Notes: generated from the sequence alone by a model not told the origin. A stretch of DNA of 64,000 bases from Niabella agricola (GCF_021538615.1 NZ_JAJHIZ010000002.1:1-64000), one strand, 5' to 3'. Positions 43,357 to 53,455 are shown, counted from the stretch's first letter. Numbers and translations: made by a program.

Positions 43357-45057
43357 ATGAGGATCGCTCTAGCGCAACAGAATTATCATATCGGCAATTT
43401 TGAGGTAAATACCGGAAAGATCATCGCTGCCATCGGGAAGGCAAGGGAAGAACAGGCAGATCTTGTAGTATTTACAGAATTATGTGTGTGCGGATATCCG
43501 CCACAGGATTTTCTTGAGTTTGATGACTTTATTAGGGCCTGCGAAACAGCGATACAGCAGATTGCTGCATCTACATCGGGTATTGGGGTATTGATTGGGG
43601 CACCCTGTCGTAATGAAAAAACAGAAGGGAAGGATCTTTTTAACGCGGCGTACCTGTTGGAAGACGGGGCTGTTAAAGGTGTCGTACACAAAACCCTGCT
43701 GCCGAATTATGATATTTTTGACGAATACCGGTATTTTGAACCGGCAGACCAATGGAAGGTGCTGGAATTCCGTGGTAAAAAACTGGCGGTTACTATTTGT
43801 GAAGATATCTGGAACATGGGCGAAAACCCATTATATGGTATAACGCCCATGGATGAGCTGATAAAGGAAGAACCGGATCTTATGATCAATCTTTCGGCCT
43901 CTCCCTATAATTATGCCCAGGATGTGGTGCGCAACAGCATTGTAAAAGCACATACACTAAAGTATGGGCTGCCCATGATTTATTGCAACACCGTGGGATC
44001 GCAAACGGAAGTGGTATTTGACGGCGGCAGCCTGGTATACGACAATAAGGGCAATAAAGTAAAGGAATGCAGGTATTTTGAGGAAGATTTTTATGTGCTG
44101 GAACTGGAAGCGCTTTTAGCGGGGGCATCGCCGGCAGTGTCGGAAACGCCGACATTTTTCTCTGCATCTGAAGTGGGGCTGGGTAAAAATACCCTGGAAT
44201 ATTTATCGGATGAAAAAAATATTGAAGAGATCTATCAGGCATTGGTATTGGGCATTAAAGACTATTTTACAAAAATGGGTTTTACCAGGGCGATCCTTGG
44301 TGCATCCGGGGGGATCGATAGCGCCCTTGTGCAAGCATTGGCGGTAGATGCGCTTGGAAAAGAAAATGTATGGGCGATACTCATGCCCTCACAGTATTCT
44401 ACCGGGCATTCCGTATCGGATGCGGAGCAATTGAGCCGGAACCTGGGCAACTCATATAATATGGTGCCCATTAAGAATATTTATGACGCTTTTCTTGGCG
44501 AGCTGGAACCTATTTTTAAAGATCTCCCGTTTGATGTGGCGGAGGAAAATATCCAGAGCCGCAGCCGTGGAAATCTGCTAATGGCTTTGTCGAATAAGTT
44601 TGGTCATATTTTATTGAATACATCGAATAAAAGTGAACTGGCAACCGGATATGGTACCCTGTATGGGGATATGGCGGGCGGTATCGGGGTCTTAGGCGAT
44701 GTATATAAAACACAGGTATATGCGCTGGCCCGGTACATTAACCGGAATGGGGCGATCATTCCTGAACATATCATCACCAAACCACCTTCCGCGGAGCTGC
44801 GCCCGGGACAAAAGGATAGCGACAGCTTGCCGGATTATGCGGACCTGGACACCATCCTGGTCGAATACATTGAAGGGCGGAAAGGCCCGCGGGAGATAGC
44901 GGCAATGGGATACGACAGGGCATTGGTTGACCGGATCCTGAAGATGGTGAACCGGAACGAATACAAGCGGAAACAATTCTGCCCCATCATCCGGGTAAGC
45001 TATAAAGCCTTCGGGCCGGGTAGAAGAATGCCGGTGGTGGGGAAATACCTTTCATAG
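43357..45057 (+). CDS. nadE: Glutamine-dependent NAD+ synthetase
   Basis: A 566-residue enzyme making NAD+ from deamido-NAD+, ATP and glutamine. The N-terminal nitrilase domain (about 1-260) supplies ammonia: catalytic Glu in F-T-E-L, Lys in H-K-T-L-L-P-N-Y and Cys in V-T-I-C-E-D-I-W. The C-terminal synthetase domain has the P-loop G-A-S-G-G-I-D-S-A-L-V and N-T-S-N-K-S-E-L-A-T-G-Y-G-T-L-Y-G-D. All three nitrilase residues are present, so it should use glutamine directly. The start is supported by a strong Shine-Dalgarno site. Confidence 0.95.
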   Translation: MRIALAQQNYHIGNFEVNTGKIIAAIGKAREEQADLVVFTELCVCGYPPQDFLEFDDFIRACETAIQQIAASTSGIGVLIGAPCRNEKTEGKDLFNAAYLLEDGAVKGVVHKTLLPNYDIFDEYRYFEPADQWKVLEFRGKKLAVTICEDIWNMGENPLYGITPMDELIKEEPDLMINLSASPYNYAQDVVRNSIVKAHTLKYGLPMIYCNTVGSQTEVVFDGGSLVYDNKGNKVKECRYFEEDFYVLELEALLAGASPAVSETPTFFSASEVGLGKNTLEYLSDEKNIEEIYQALVLGIKDYFTKMGFTRAILGASGGIDSALVQALAVDALGKENVWAILMPSQYSTGHSVSDAEQLSRNLGNSYNMVPIKNIYDAFLGELEPIFKDLPFDVAEENIQSRSRGNLLMALSNKFGHILLNTSNKSELATGYGTLYGDMAGGIGVLGDVYKTQVYALARYINRNGAIIPEHIITKPPSAELRPGQKDSDSLPDYADLDTILVEYIEGRKGPREIAAMGYDRALVDRILKMVNRNEYKRKQFCPIIRVSYKAFGPGRRMPVVGKYLS

Positions 45058-45088
45058 GCTGGCAGGTTATTTGCAGGAAGGGAGGGAA

Positions 45089-45115
45089 GTGAAGGTGAAT
45101 CGTCAATAGTAAATT
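45089..45115 (+). repeat. Heptamer tract (GTGAATC type)
   Basis: Short units such as GTGAATC, GTCAATA and GTAAATT on a 7-base period. It precedes the CT-type tract at 45161. Confidence 0.5.
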
Positions 45116-45160
45116 GAGGAGCGGGAGGAAGACTATTGATAGAGGGGGTTGTATGCTGGG

Positions 45161-45202
45161 CTGAATGCTGATAACTTAAATCTCGAATCTCAAATCTCAA
45201 AA
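45161..45202 (+). repeat. Heptamer tract, six units, immediately before moxR
   Basis: Six exact 7-base units of CT-type, including CTGAATG, CTTAAAT and CTCAAAT. It ends 5 bases before the moxR ATG, so it covers the ribosome-binding region. Confidence 0.8.
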
Positions 45203-45207
45203 ATATT

Positions 45208-46209
<1,002 letters not shown>

Positions 46210-46214
46210 GAGGG

Positions 46215-46242
46215 AATAGTGAGAAGTTAAGTTATAGTTAAT
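46215..46242 (+). repeat. Heptamer tract (AATAGTG type)
   Basis: Four 7-base units including AATAGTG and AAGTTAT. It is 5 bases after the moxR stop and is followed by the CT-type tract at 46249. Confidence 0.45.
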
Positions 46243-46248
46243 GGATGT

Positions 46249-46311
46249 CTGGAGGCTAAAGACTGAACGCTGAACGCTCAGTGCTGATAGCTCAAATCTC
46301 ATATCTCAAAA
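46249..46311 (+). repeat. Heptamer tract, nine units, before the DUF58 gene
   Basis: Nine exact 7-base units of CT-type with no slip, including CTGAACG (twice), CTGATAG and CTCAAAT. It is the longest uninterrupted tract of the family here and ends 8 bases before the TTG start of the next gene. Confidence 0.85.
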
Positions 46312-46319
46312 AAAAATCA

Positions 46320-47204
46320 TTGCGGACACGTGAAGAAATATTAAAAAAAGTACGGGAGCTGGAGATTAAAAGCAAAAAGCTGGCAACAGAATTGTTCTCG
46401 GGGGAGTATCATAGTGCTTTCAAGGGTAAGGGCATGTCATTTAAAGAAGTACGGGAATATACACCGGGCGACGATGTGCGTTTTATCGACTGGAATGTAT
46501 CGGCTCGGATCGGGCATCCCTACAGCAAAATCTTCGAAGAAGAACGGGAACTGACGGTGATGTTGCTGATCGATATCAGCCCAAGCGGTTTGTTTGGTAC
46601 TTCCTATGGCCGTAAAAGGGACGTAGCTGCGGAGATCGCGGCTGTGCTTTCTTTCTCGGCCGTAGCCAATGCTGATAAAGTGGGGGCGGTTTTTTACAGT
46701 GATAAAATTGAGATGTATATTCCACCCAAAAAGGGAAGACAGCATGCATTGTTTATCGTACGGGAAATGCTGGGACTGGAGCCCTCCGGCAAAGGAACCA
46801 GTACCGCAACGGCGATCCGCTTTCTGACCAATGCAATGAAACAGGGTTGTATCGCATTTGTGCTGAGCGATTTTATAGATGCCAATTATGAAGATGCCCT
46901 GCGCGTAGCCGGAAAAAAGCATGACCTCATCGGGATCAAATTGTACGACCGGATGGATAAGGAGCTGCCGGATGCGGGGTTGATCCAACTGATGGATGCA
47001 GAAACCGGAGCCCTTCAGTGGGTTGACTCCGGAAACGCCTATGTGCGCCGCAAATATGAAGAGGAGTTTTTCAGGATTACGGCCTATTGCGCCGCGGTAT
47101 TTAAAAAATCCAATAGTGATCTGTTGCACCTGAAAACCGGTGATGATTATATTCATGTATTGCGCCGCTTTTTTAAAAGCCGGGTTAAAGGCAGTATTAA
47201 ATAA
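46320..47204 (+). CDS. DUF58 domain protein
   Basis: A 294-residue protein. The start is most likely the TTG at 46320: no ATG lies in a suitable position and the sequence further upstream is the heptamer tract. The DUF58 signature is Y-T-P-G-D-D-V-R-F-I-D-W-N-V-S-A-R near residue 50. The C-terminal VWA-like part begins with L-I-D-I-S-P-S-G, where the metal-site motif D-x-S-x-S is altered at the end (D-I-S-P-S). There is no membrane segment. Proteins of this kind travel with MoxR and Bat genes and may link the ATPase to membrane partners. Confidence 0.88.
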   Translation: MRTREEILKKVRELEIKSKKLATELFSGEYHSAFKGKGMSFKEVREYTPGDDVRFIDWNVSARIGHPYSKIFEEERELTVMLLIDISPSGLFGTSYGRKRDVAAEIAAVLSFSAVANADKVGAVFYSDKIEMYIPPKKGRQHALFIVREMLGLEPSGKGTSTATAIRFLTNAMKQGCIAFVLSDFIDANYEDALRVAGKKHDLIGIKLYDRMDKELPDAGLIQLMDAETGALQWVDSGNAYVRRKYEEEFFRITAYCAAVFKKSNSDLLHLKTGDDYIHVLRRFFKSRVKGSIK

Positions 47205-47218
47205 AGAGTAAACAACGG

Positions 47219-48181
47219 ATGTGTAAGAAAGGAGCCTGGATCATTGGGGTATTGTATCTGCTGACAGTGGTGCTGCCTGCTTCGCTTTATGCACAGGGGC
47301 CTTCAGTTACTGCTTCTGTTGATAAAAATAAAATACTGCTCGGAGAACCTGTTTTATTGACCCTTGAGATCCGTGGTTCGGCCAACAGCAAGGTACAACC
47401 CCTGAAGCTGGACTCAATTCCTCATTTTGAATTTTTATCAAAGGACAGCACTGTAAAAGAGGCACAGGGCGGGCAACAGATAATACGACAGTACTTCCGC
47501 ATCACCAGCTTTGATTCCGGCCGCTGGGCCATCCCGCCGATCGTTCTCAGTCCGGAAGCCAAAACAGCTTCCATCCTGATGGATGTGGTGTTCACCGATC
47601 CGTTTGACCCCAGCCAGCCTTATCACGACATACAGGATATCCGGTCGGTGCCTTTCAAGCTCGGAAAGCAGTTTGAAAAATGGTGGTACATGATCGCATT
47701 GTTACTCATTATGATCACCCTGATCATTTACTGGATGACTGGTGAAAAGAAACCCCGGGTGGAAACAAAAGTGTATCGAAGTGCTTATGCAAGAGCCAAG
47801 CACCAGCTGGAAGCATTAAAAACATCAGGGGTACCAGAGAGTCGCTTTTATGCCCGGCTGGTGGAGATCCTGCGGGCTTTTTTATCCGAGCGAGCCCGGG
47901 TGAATTCGCTCCAGCAAACGTCCGGTGACCTTGTTGAAAAAATAAAGCCCCTGTTTGCGGATGAGCAGCTCTACCGCAGTCTGGCACAGGTGCTGTCGCT
48001 CTGTGACCTGGTGAAATTTGCCAAATATGACCCGGAGGATACAGAAGCGCAATCTGCTTACGAGGTGATCAACAAAGGGATAGATCATATCGAAGAGGGC
48101 ATCCGGAATGCAGCAAAAACAAAAAAAGAAGCGCATCCTCATCCTGTAAAAGGAGCTGGAGAGACGACCGATAAAAAATGA
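47219..48181 (+). CDS. BatD-like membrane protein
   Basis: A 320-residue protein with a signal peptide (ending L-Y-A-Q), a periplasmic beta-sandwich (about 27-150; S-V-D-K-N-K-I-L-L-G-E-P-V-L-L) like the BatD immunoglobulin-type repeats, one transmembrane helix (about 158-180), and a cytoplasmic helical tail with Y-A-R-L-V-E-I-L-R-A-F-L-S-E-R. This tail resembles DUF4381 proteins that accompany MoxR. Full BatD proteins are longer, so this is a short version. The stop overlaps the batA start by 4 bases (ATGA), so translation is coupled. Confidence 0.75.
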   Translation: MCKKGAWIIGVLYLLTVVLPASLYAQGPSVTASVDKNKILLGEPVLLTLEIRGSANSKVQPLKLDSIPHFEFLSKDSTVKEAQGGQQIIRQYFRITSFDSGRWAIPPIVLSPEAKTASILMDVVFTDPFDPSQPYHDIQDIRSVPFKLGKQFEKWWYMIALLLIMITLIIYWMTGEKKPRVETKVYRSAYARAKHQLEALKTSGVPESRFYARLVEILRAFLSERARVNSLQQTSGDLVEKIKPLFADEQLYRSLAQVLSLCDLVKFAKYDPEDTEAQSAYEVINKGIDHIEEGIRNAAKTKKEAHPHPVKGAGETTDKK

Positions 48182-49176
48182 TTTACGACTGGTTACAAAA
48201 TATCAAATTTATCTGGCCGGAGAATTTTATTTTCCTGGCGCTGATCCCGTTCCTCATTGCGCAATATATTAAGAATGGGAAGCGGGGAAAAGGCGCAATT
48301 CTTACTTCCGGGCTTCAGGCCAAAATACCCGGCACCTTTAAAACGCGGTTCCGTCACCTGCCTTTTATATTGCGGTTGATCGGAATCGGTTGCCTGGTAA
48401 CGGCCCTGGCACGGCCTCAGCATCAGCAGGAGCTTACCCGCAGCGAAGGTGAAGGCATTGATATCATGCTGGTAATGGACGTAAGCGGCAGCATGCTTAC
48501 GCAGGATATTAAGCCCCGGCGGTTTACGGTTGCTAAAGAAGTGGCCATCGAATTTGTAAAGAGCCGGCCAACGGATCGTATCGGCCTGGTTATTTTTTCA
48601 GGAGAGGCCTTTACGAAAGTACCGCTGACGCCAGATAAAGCGACTCTGCTGGATCAGCTGATGCGGTTGAAAGTGATGGATGACGGGTACCTCGAACCAG
48701 GTACCCTGATCGGAGAGGGACTGGCTACCGCTGTAAACAGGATTAGTAAGGGGGGCAGTAAAACAAAGGTGGTCATTTTACTAACGGATGGTAAGGAGGA
48801 TGCGCCGCCCACCCGTATCATCGACCCGGAGATGGCGCTGGAAATTGCCAAGGCGAATAAGGTAAGAGTGTACTGCATCGGCCTGGGAGTAAGCGAATTT
48901 ACCGAAGAACAAATGGCTTCCGGTGTGCGGAATTTCCTGGATGAAGACCTGTTAAAAAAGATCGCCGGTCAAACCGGTGGACAATACTATCATGCGGTTG
49001 ATAAAACTTCTCTGCAGGCGATCTACAACCAGATCGACAAACTGGAAAAGGCAAAAGTGGAGATCATCCGGTATAAACAAACAGAGGAAATGTTCCTGCC
49101 GCTGGTGCTGGCAGCGCTGGCCCTTTTATTAATCGAAGTGCTGCTCCGGTATACCTGGTTTAAACGCTTTCCATAA
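48178..49176 (+). CDS. batA: VWA-domain membrane protein BatA
   Basis: A 332-residue protein. An N-terminal helix (about 15-30) and another near 60-76 anchor it. The VWA domain (about 90-290) has the metal site M-D-V-S-G-S-M (D-x-S-x-S), then T-D-R-I-G-L-V-I-F-S and L-L-T-D-G-K-E-D. A C-terminal helix (about 305-325) returns to the membrane. BatA is linked to stress tolerance in Bacteroides and Leptospira; the mechanism is unclear. A hairpin with weak terminator character follows, and no batB, batC or full batD is present downstream. Confidence 0.9.
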   Translation: MIYDWLQNIKFIWPENFIFLALIPFLIAQYIKNGKRGKGAILTSGLQAKIPGTFKTRFRHLPFILRLIGIGCLVTALARPQHQQELTRSEGEGIDIMLVMDVSGSMLTQDIKPRRFTVAKEVAIEFVKSRPTDRIGLVIFSGEAFTKVPLTPDKATLLDQLMRLKVMDDGYLEPGTLIGEGLATAVNRISKGGSKTKVVILLTDGKEDAPPTRIIDPEMALEIAKANKVRVYCIGLGVSEFTEEQMASGVRNFLDEDLLKKIAGQTGGQYYHAVDKTSLQAIYNQIDKLEKAKVEIIRYKQTEEMFLPLVLAALALLLIEVLLRYTWFKRFP

Positions 49177-49177
49177 T

Positions 49178-49197
49178 GCGGGGTGTTGTTTCCCCGC
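49178..49197 (+). terminator. GC-rich hairpin after batA
   Basis: GCGGGG-TGTTGTTT-CCCCGC with no clear T-run; a weak terminator or pause site. The gap to the aquaporin gene (to 49474) shows no other feature. Confidence 0.4.
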
Positions 49198-49474
49198 GAA
49201 AAGAATTACTATCCAAATAGTGAATGACGTTTGCCTGCATTTTTTGCGTAAATGCAACGTAGAAAAAACATCGGCAAAGACCAGTGGAAAACTCAACTAC
49301 AATCACGGAATAGGTTCCCGTATCCCTTTTTTATTTTTAAATAATGTTCATTTATTGGAACAATTCCGGAGTTTTGGTATCTTCAGGAAGTATTTGATGA
49401 TTGCAGTAGAGCGAAAATCGTTTAGCGATGGTGTTTTTTTGAAGTTGTTTATTCATCCTTAAAACATAAATCAT

Positions 49475-50188
49475 ATGAAAGTAACTGCTGTATCAAAGTT
49501 CTTTGCAGAACTGATCGGAACCATGGTATTGGTGCTTATGGGATGCGGAAGCGCTGTTATTGCGGGCGCAGACGGTACAACCGGCGTTGGCCTGCTGGGC
49601 ATTGCCTTTGCCTTTGGATTAAGCGTAGTGGCAATGGCCTATGCAATTGGTCATATATCCGGTTGCCATATTAATCCTGCCATCTCTATTGCCATGGTGG
49701 CAGCAGGACGTATGAAGGCGGGTGAAGCAGCCTATTATATTTTGGCCCAGATTATCGGTGCTATTATCGGCGCGGCCATTTTATGGGCGATCGCAAGCGG
49801 AAAAGCGGAGTATATGGGTGGATTGGGGCAAAACGGGTACGGTGATTTTTCCCCGCAAAAATACAATCTTCAAAGCGGCCTGATCGCGGAGGTCATCTTT
49901 ACATTTATTTTTCTGCTGGTGATCCTTGGATCCACTTCAACCAAAAATATCAACGGAGGCTTTGCAGGTCTTAGTATTGGGCTTAGCCTGGTGCTGATTC
50001 ATATTGTGGGTATCCCCATCACCGGCGTTTCTGTGAATCCGGCACGTAGTATTGGTCCGGCCCTGCTCAAAGGCGGGGAGGCGCTAAGCCAGGTGTGGTT
50101 GTTTATCGTGGCGCCCATTGCAGGTGCCGTACTGGCGGCCATTGTATGGAGTTTGCTGTTGGAGCGACCCGAGCAGAAAGCCGCCTGA
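49475..50188 (+). CDS. aqpZ: Aquaporin Z-type water channel
   Basis: A 237-residue membrane channel of the MIP family with six helices and two N-P-A half-helices: H-I-N-P-A-I-S (residues about 66-72) and V-S-V-N-P-A-R-S-I-G-P-A-L near 189. The Arg after the second N-P-A supports water selectivity. The H-I-S-G-C-H context and length match AqpZ rather than glycerol channels. It relieves osmotic imbalance at the inner membrane. It appears monocistronic. Confidence 0.93.
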   Translation: MKVTAVSKFFAELIGTMVLVLMGCGSAVIAGADGTTGVGLLGIAFAFGLSVVAMAYAIGHISGCHINPAISIAMVAAGRMKAGEAAYYILAQIIGAIIGAAILWAIASGKAEYMGGLGQNGYGDFSPQKYNLQSGLIAEVIFTFIFLLVILGSTSTKNINGGFAGLSIGLSLVLIHIVGIPITGVSVNPARSIGPALLKGGEALSQVWLFIVAPIAGAVLAAIVWSLLLERPEQKAA

Positions 50189-50232
50189 TCAAAAGATGTG
50201 ATGCTCCCGGAACCCGGGAAGTTAGAAAGAGT

Positions 50233-50274
50233 AAGCAGCAGCGTTGTACCGTGAAGGGGACGATGCTGTTGCTT
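50233..50274 (+). terminator. Candidate terminator of aqpZ
   Basis: AAGCAGCAGC pairs with GCTGTTGCTT (one G-U) across a 22-base loop, followed by ATTTGTTA. Weak T-run. Confidence 0.35.
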
Positions 50275-50414
50275 ATTTGTTACAGCAAAATGAAGAAGGA
50301 ATCTTGAGACATGTAAACTGCATCGGTATATGGGTGTAATCTGCGACCTTCATGAGCCATTCCTCTATGGTCGCCCGGTTACCCAAAAAAACTTCATTAG
50401 ATATTTAGCACCTC

Positions 50415-52661
50415 TTATAACATCCCCAGTTGCTGCCAGAGTTGAAAAAAGCGCTGATCCCCCGGATAATATTTTTTAAGGGTTGCTGCATAAGATTTAG
50501 CGGCTTCCAGATTATTCTGTTGCAGGTGCAGCACGCAAAGTGCATAATTAATATCCGCATCGGAAGGTGCCAGTTGCAGCCCTTTCAGGTACTGTTGCTC
50601 TGCTTGTTTATATTGTTGCTGTTGCTGCAGTAAAATGGCATAGTTATAATAAACCCTTGGGTTCTGCGTTTTCAGCTCAATAGCCTTCTTTAAACTTTTC
50701 TCAACGTTATCGGGTTGGTTTAGCTCGTTATAGAGCAGGGCGAGATTAAAGTAAATACGGTCGTTTTTAGGATCAATACGGGCAGCTTCTTCCAGGCTTT
50801 TTAATGCCGCCTGGTTATTCCCTTTAATATTATACACCGTCGAAAGATTCAGCCGGGCGTAGTTCATCTGGTTATCTTTCTGCAATCCTTTCAGATAAAA
50901 AGATTCGGCTTTATCATAGTTCTTCAGTTTTAAATAGTAATCTGCCGCCATGATATTTCCGGAGGCGAAATCTGTTTGATAAAGCACATGGTCGTTGAGC
51001 TCGGCCAACGCGTTGGTATAACCAGCTCCCAGGCCGGCGATCAGATCGGCATCATTGGCGCCCAGTACGAGGTTGGCTGCAGCAATACGTACCGCCCGTA
51101 CTTTATCAGTAAGCATTTCCTGGACGGCATCCCGCCAAAGAGCCGGGGCAAAATTATTTAAACCGGTAACCGCCCGGTAGCGCACCTGGGCGTCTGTATT
51201 ATGCAGTTCCCGCAGCACACCGGCAACCGGGTTGTTTCCATCCTGAACGCCCGATAAATAGTGTACCGCAGTGGCCTGGATGATCGGCGGGGTGGCGGTG
51301 TCCTGTATCAGTTTGATAAGGTGTGCCTGACTGCCCGCATCCATTTTACTTCCGGGGATCAGGTCTTCTGCAAAATGATAGGCGCGTGTGGGGCCATACC
51401 ATTTATTAACTGCGGCGGCCGCCCATGCGGCAGGTTGATTGGTATGACAGTTATTGCAGGCATTGGGCGTGCCGTATTGAACCGAAAGATCTGGTCGTGG
51501 TACGCGGAATGTATGATCGTGCCTCCAATCGTTACCCATATAAAACTTGCCCGGCATATGGCAGTTCTTACATTCGGAGCCGGCAGTGTTTACTGGATGA
51601 AAGGTATGTGTAGGCGCATCGTATTTCTTGTCGTGGCATTGAAGGCAGGCCCCATTGCCGGCAATCAGCAATTTACCGGTATGCGGGTTGTGACAATTGC
51701 TGCATTTTACCCCATGTTTGTACATCTTGCTTTGCAGGAAAGAAGCATAGGTATAATCTTCATCATCTGCCTGCCCGTCTGCATGAAAGAATTCAGTGGA
51801 GGGGATTTCCGGAATATAATCATCCAGGATCTCGCTGCTGTTTTTCAGGTCGGCGCTGATATTTCCTTTACGGGCATGACAGGGGAAACAGGTCTGGATC
51901 TGCGCCAGCTGGCTGCTGTTCTTAGGTGCCCGCAGGTACGAACCTGCCTGTTTGGTTCCGTGTTTGTAGTCATCACCGTTTATATAGTCAATATGCTGTT
52001 TGGCTGGTCCGTGACAAGCTTCGCAACTTACGGTGAGCACACTGTAGGTGGTGTTGTAGCTATCGGTTTCGGAGTTGTAATTCTTTTTTAGATTGGTGCT
52101 ATGGCATTCGGCACACATGGTATTCCAGTTTTGCCCGTTACCCGTCCAGTGCAGCCAGTCGTTAGCGGCAAGCTTCTGCCCGGCATACTGGTGAAACCAT
52201 TTCTTGTCCTTGCTGTTCCAGGATTGCCGGGTAGCCTGCATGCGGCCCCGGTCAAATTCAACCAGGTATTGCTGGAGGGGATAGTATCCAAACGTGTATT
52301 TGATCTGGTAATCATGATTCTTACCGTCCGGGCCCTCCGTATTAATAAAAAATTTACCGTCTTTCTTAAAGAATGTGGAGGTGACACCATCGGCGGAATA
52401 GGAAGCGTTGTTAAAGTTGCCCAATACGGTAGAATCATTGGCGGGCTGCATGGCTTTAAAGTGATCCGAAAGCTGCCACTGGTCATGTTCGCTTTTATGA
52501 CAGCTGATACAAGCCGCATCCCCCATATAATCGTTGACTGTTTGCTTTTCCCCGCTTTTTTTTTCCGGCTGCGAGCAGCGCACGATGATCAGGCTGCCCA
52601 AAAAAAAGAGCAGGATCGAAGAAAGCACAAGAAAGGTTTTTTTGTGATGCGTCCACCTCAT
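50415..52661 (-). CDS. Octaheme c-type cytochrome with HEAT/TPR tail
   Basis: A 748-residue secreted protein. The start is the ATG at 52661; an upstream TTG at 52670 lies inside the -7 box. The signal has a single hydrophobic stretch and ends near R-C-S, possibly a lipobox. The haem part (about 40-380) has eight C-x-x-C-H sites: C-I-S-C-H, C-A-E-C-H, C-E-A-C-H, C-F-P-C-H, C-S-N-C-H, C-L-Q-C-H, C-K-N-C-H and C-N-N-C-H. It resembles the cytochrome c554/multihaem group. The rest (about 420-740) has HEAT-like then TPR units (A-L-K-S-L-E-E-A-A-R-I-D-P, N-P-R-V-Y-Y-N-Y-A). It should transfer electrons in the periplasm; the partner is unknown. Confidence 0.9.
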   Translation of the reverse strand: MRWTHHKKTFLVLSSILLFFLGSLIIVRCSQPEKKSGEKQTVNDYMGDAACISCHKSEHDQWQLSDHFKAMQPANDSTVLGNFNNASYSADGVTSTFFKKDGKFFINTEGPDGKNHDYQIKYTFGYYPLQQYLVEFDRGRMQATRQSWNSKDKKWFHQYAGQKLAANDWLHWTGNGQNWNTMCAECHSTNLKKNYNSETDSYNTTYSVLTVSCEACHGPAKQHIDYINGDDYKHGTKQAGSYLRAPKNSSQLAQIQTCFPCHARKGNISADLKNSSEILDDYIPEIPSTEFFHADGQADDEDYTYASFLQSKMYKHGVKCSNCHNPHTGKLLIAGNGACLQCHDKKYDAPTHTFHPVNTAGSECKNCHMPGKFYMGNDWRHDHTFRVPRPDLSVQYGTPNACNNCHTNQPAAWAAAAVNKWYGPTRAYHFAEDLIPGSKMDAGSQAHLIKLIQDTATPPIIQATAVHYLSGVQDGNNPVAGVLRELHNTDAQVRYRAVTGLNNFAPALWRDAVQEMLTDKVRAVRIAAANLVLGANDADLIAGLGAGYTNALAELNDHVLYQTDFASGNIMAADYYLKLKNYDKAESFYLKGLQKDNQMNYARLNLSTVYNIKGNNQAALKSLEEAARIDPKNDRIYFNLALLYNELNQPDNVEKSLKKAIELKTQNPRVYYNYAILLQQQQQYKQAEQQYLKGLQLAPSDADINYALCVLHLQQNNLEAAKSYAATLKKYYPGDQRFFQLWQQLGML

Positions 52662-52667
52662 AAGGAA

Positions 52668-52675
52668 CAAATATA
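52668..52675 (-). promoter_or_regulatory. -7 box of the cytochrome gene
   Basis: CAAATATA reads TATATTTG on the minus strand, 6 bases before the ATG at 52661. The predicted transcript start falls at about the start codon (leaderless). Confidence 0.55.
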
Positions 52676-52691
52676 AGTATCCGTTGGCAGC

Positions 52692-52777
52692 TTTCAGACT
52701 TCAGTCTTCAGATTTCAGCCTGGTATCCGTCAAATCTGAAATCTCAATTCTCAATTCTGAAAGCTCAACACTGTCTG
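52692..52777 (+). repeat. Heptamer tract, twelve units, between two minus-strand genes
   Basis: A dense run of 7-base units, including CTTCAGT, CTGGTAT, CTGAAAT and CTCAATT (twice), with one 9-base unit at 52727-52735. It ends exactly next to the stop codon of the endonuclease V gene (52778) and lies just upstream of the cytochrome promoter. Its CT-type strand is opposite to both genes. Confidence 0.8.
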
Positions 52778-53455
52778 TTACTTGCTTCCCTTCAGGCGCT
52801 CCTGATTTACCAACATATGCGCCAGTCGCGTAGGTTCAGGAATGCGGTATTTGCCGCAACATTGGGTGATGATCTCCAGGCTTTGTGCCATGCTTACCTT
52901 ATTGCCTGGCGATACAAATACCGGGTTGCAATTGGGTTTGGTGCGTAAAACAGTGCCAATCCGCTCCTCTTTATCCCATAATGGAGACTGGTCAAAACGA
53001 TGATTTCCCGGCTCCTGGTATACACCTGTAAGACGGGTTTTGGCACAACCGATGGTCGGGTGGTTCATTACAAGCCCAAAATGAGTGGCGATGCCCAGCC
53101 GCCGGGGATGTGCCATACCATGTCCGTCCAGTACCAGGATATCGGGTTTCAGGGCCAATGCTTCCCACACTTTTAATAATGCGGGTACCTCCCGGAATGC
53201 CAGCAGTCCGGAGATATAAGGAAATTGAACCGTACACGTAACGGAGGCATGTGCCTGTACTACCATTTCGGGATACTTTAGTACTACGATACCTGCATAT
53301 ACGGTCGTTTCAAATTTGTTGAACGATATATCTGCTCCGCCGATAAACCGGACCGGTGCGGTAAGCGGTTTGAGGTCTATTTGTTCACGTAATTGCTTTT
53401 GCAGGGCAACAGCCTCAGAGGGGGTGAGGGTGTCGTAAAACTCGGGTGTGATCAT
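52778..53455 (-). CDS. nfi: Endonuclease V
   Basis: A 225-residue repair nuclease that nicks DNA near deoxyinosine. The motifs are in order: I-G-G-A-D-I-S-F (first catalytic Asp), L-A-F-R-E-V-P near the middle, L-V-L-D-G-H-G-M-A-H-P-R-R with the second Asp, G-C-A-K-T-R-L, and P-V-F-V-S-P-G-N-K-V-S. The length is normal. All acidic metal ligands appear intact. It is probably transcribed alone; the repeat tract abuts its stop codon. Confidence 0.95.
   Translation of the reverse strand: MITPEFYDTLTPSEAVALQKQLREQIDLKPLTAPVRFIGGADISFNKFETTVYAGIVVLKYPEMVVQAHASVTCTVQFPYISGLLAFREVPALLKVWEALALKPDILVLDGHGMAHPRRLGIATHFGLVMNHPTIGCAKTRLTGVYQEPGNHRFDQSPLWDKEERIGTVLRTKPNCNPVFVSPGNKVSMAQSLEIITQCCGKYRIPEPTRLAHMLVNQERLKGSK

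Noticed and set aside
46249..46311. Heptamer tracts as CRISPR or ordinary tandem repeats
   Set aside because: There are no spacers of 25-40 bases and no exact repeats, and no cas genes are in the window.
46281..46319. N-terminal extension of the DUF58 protein
   Set aside because: It overlaps the heptamer tract; the TTG at 46320 is the most plausible start.
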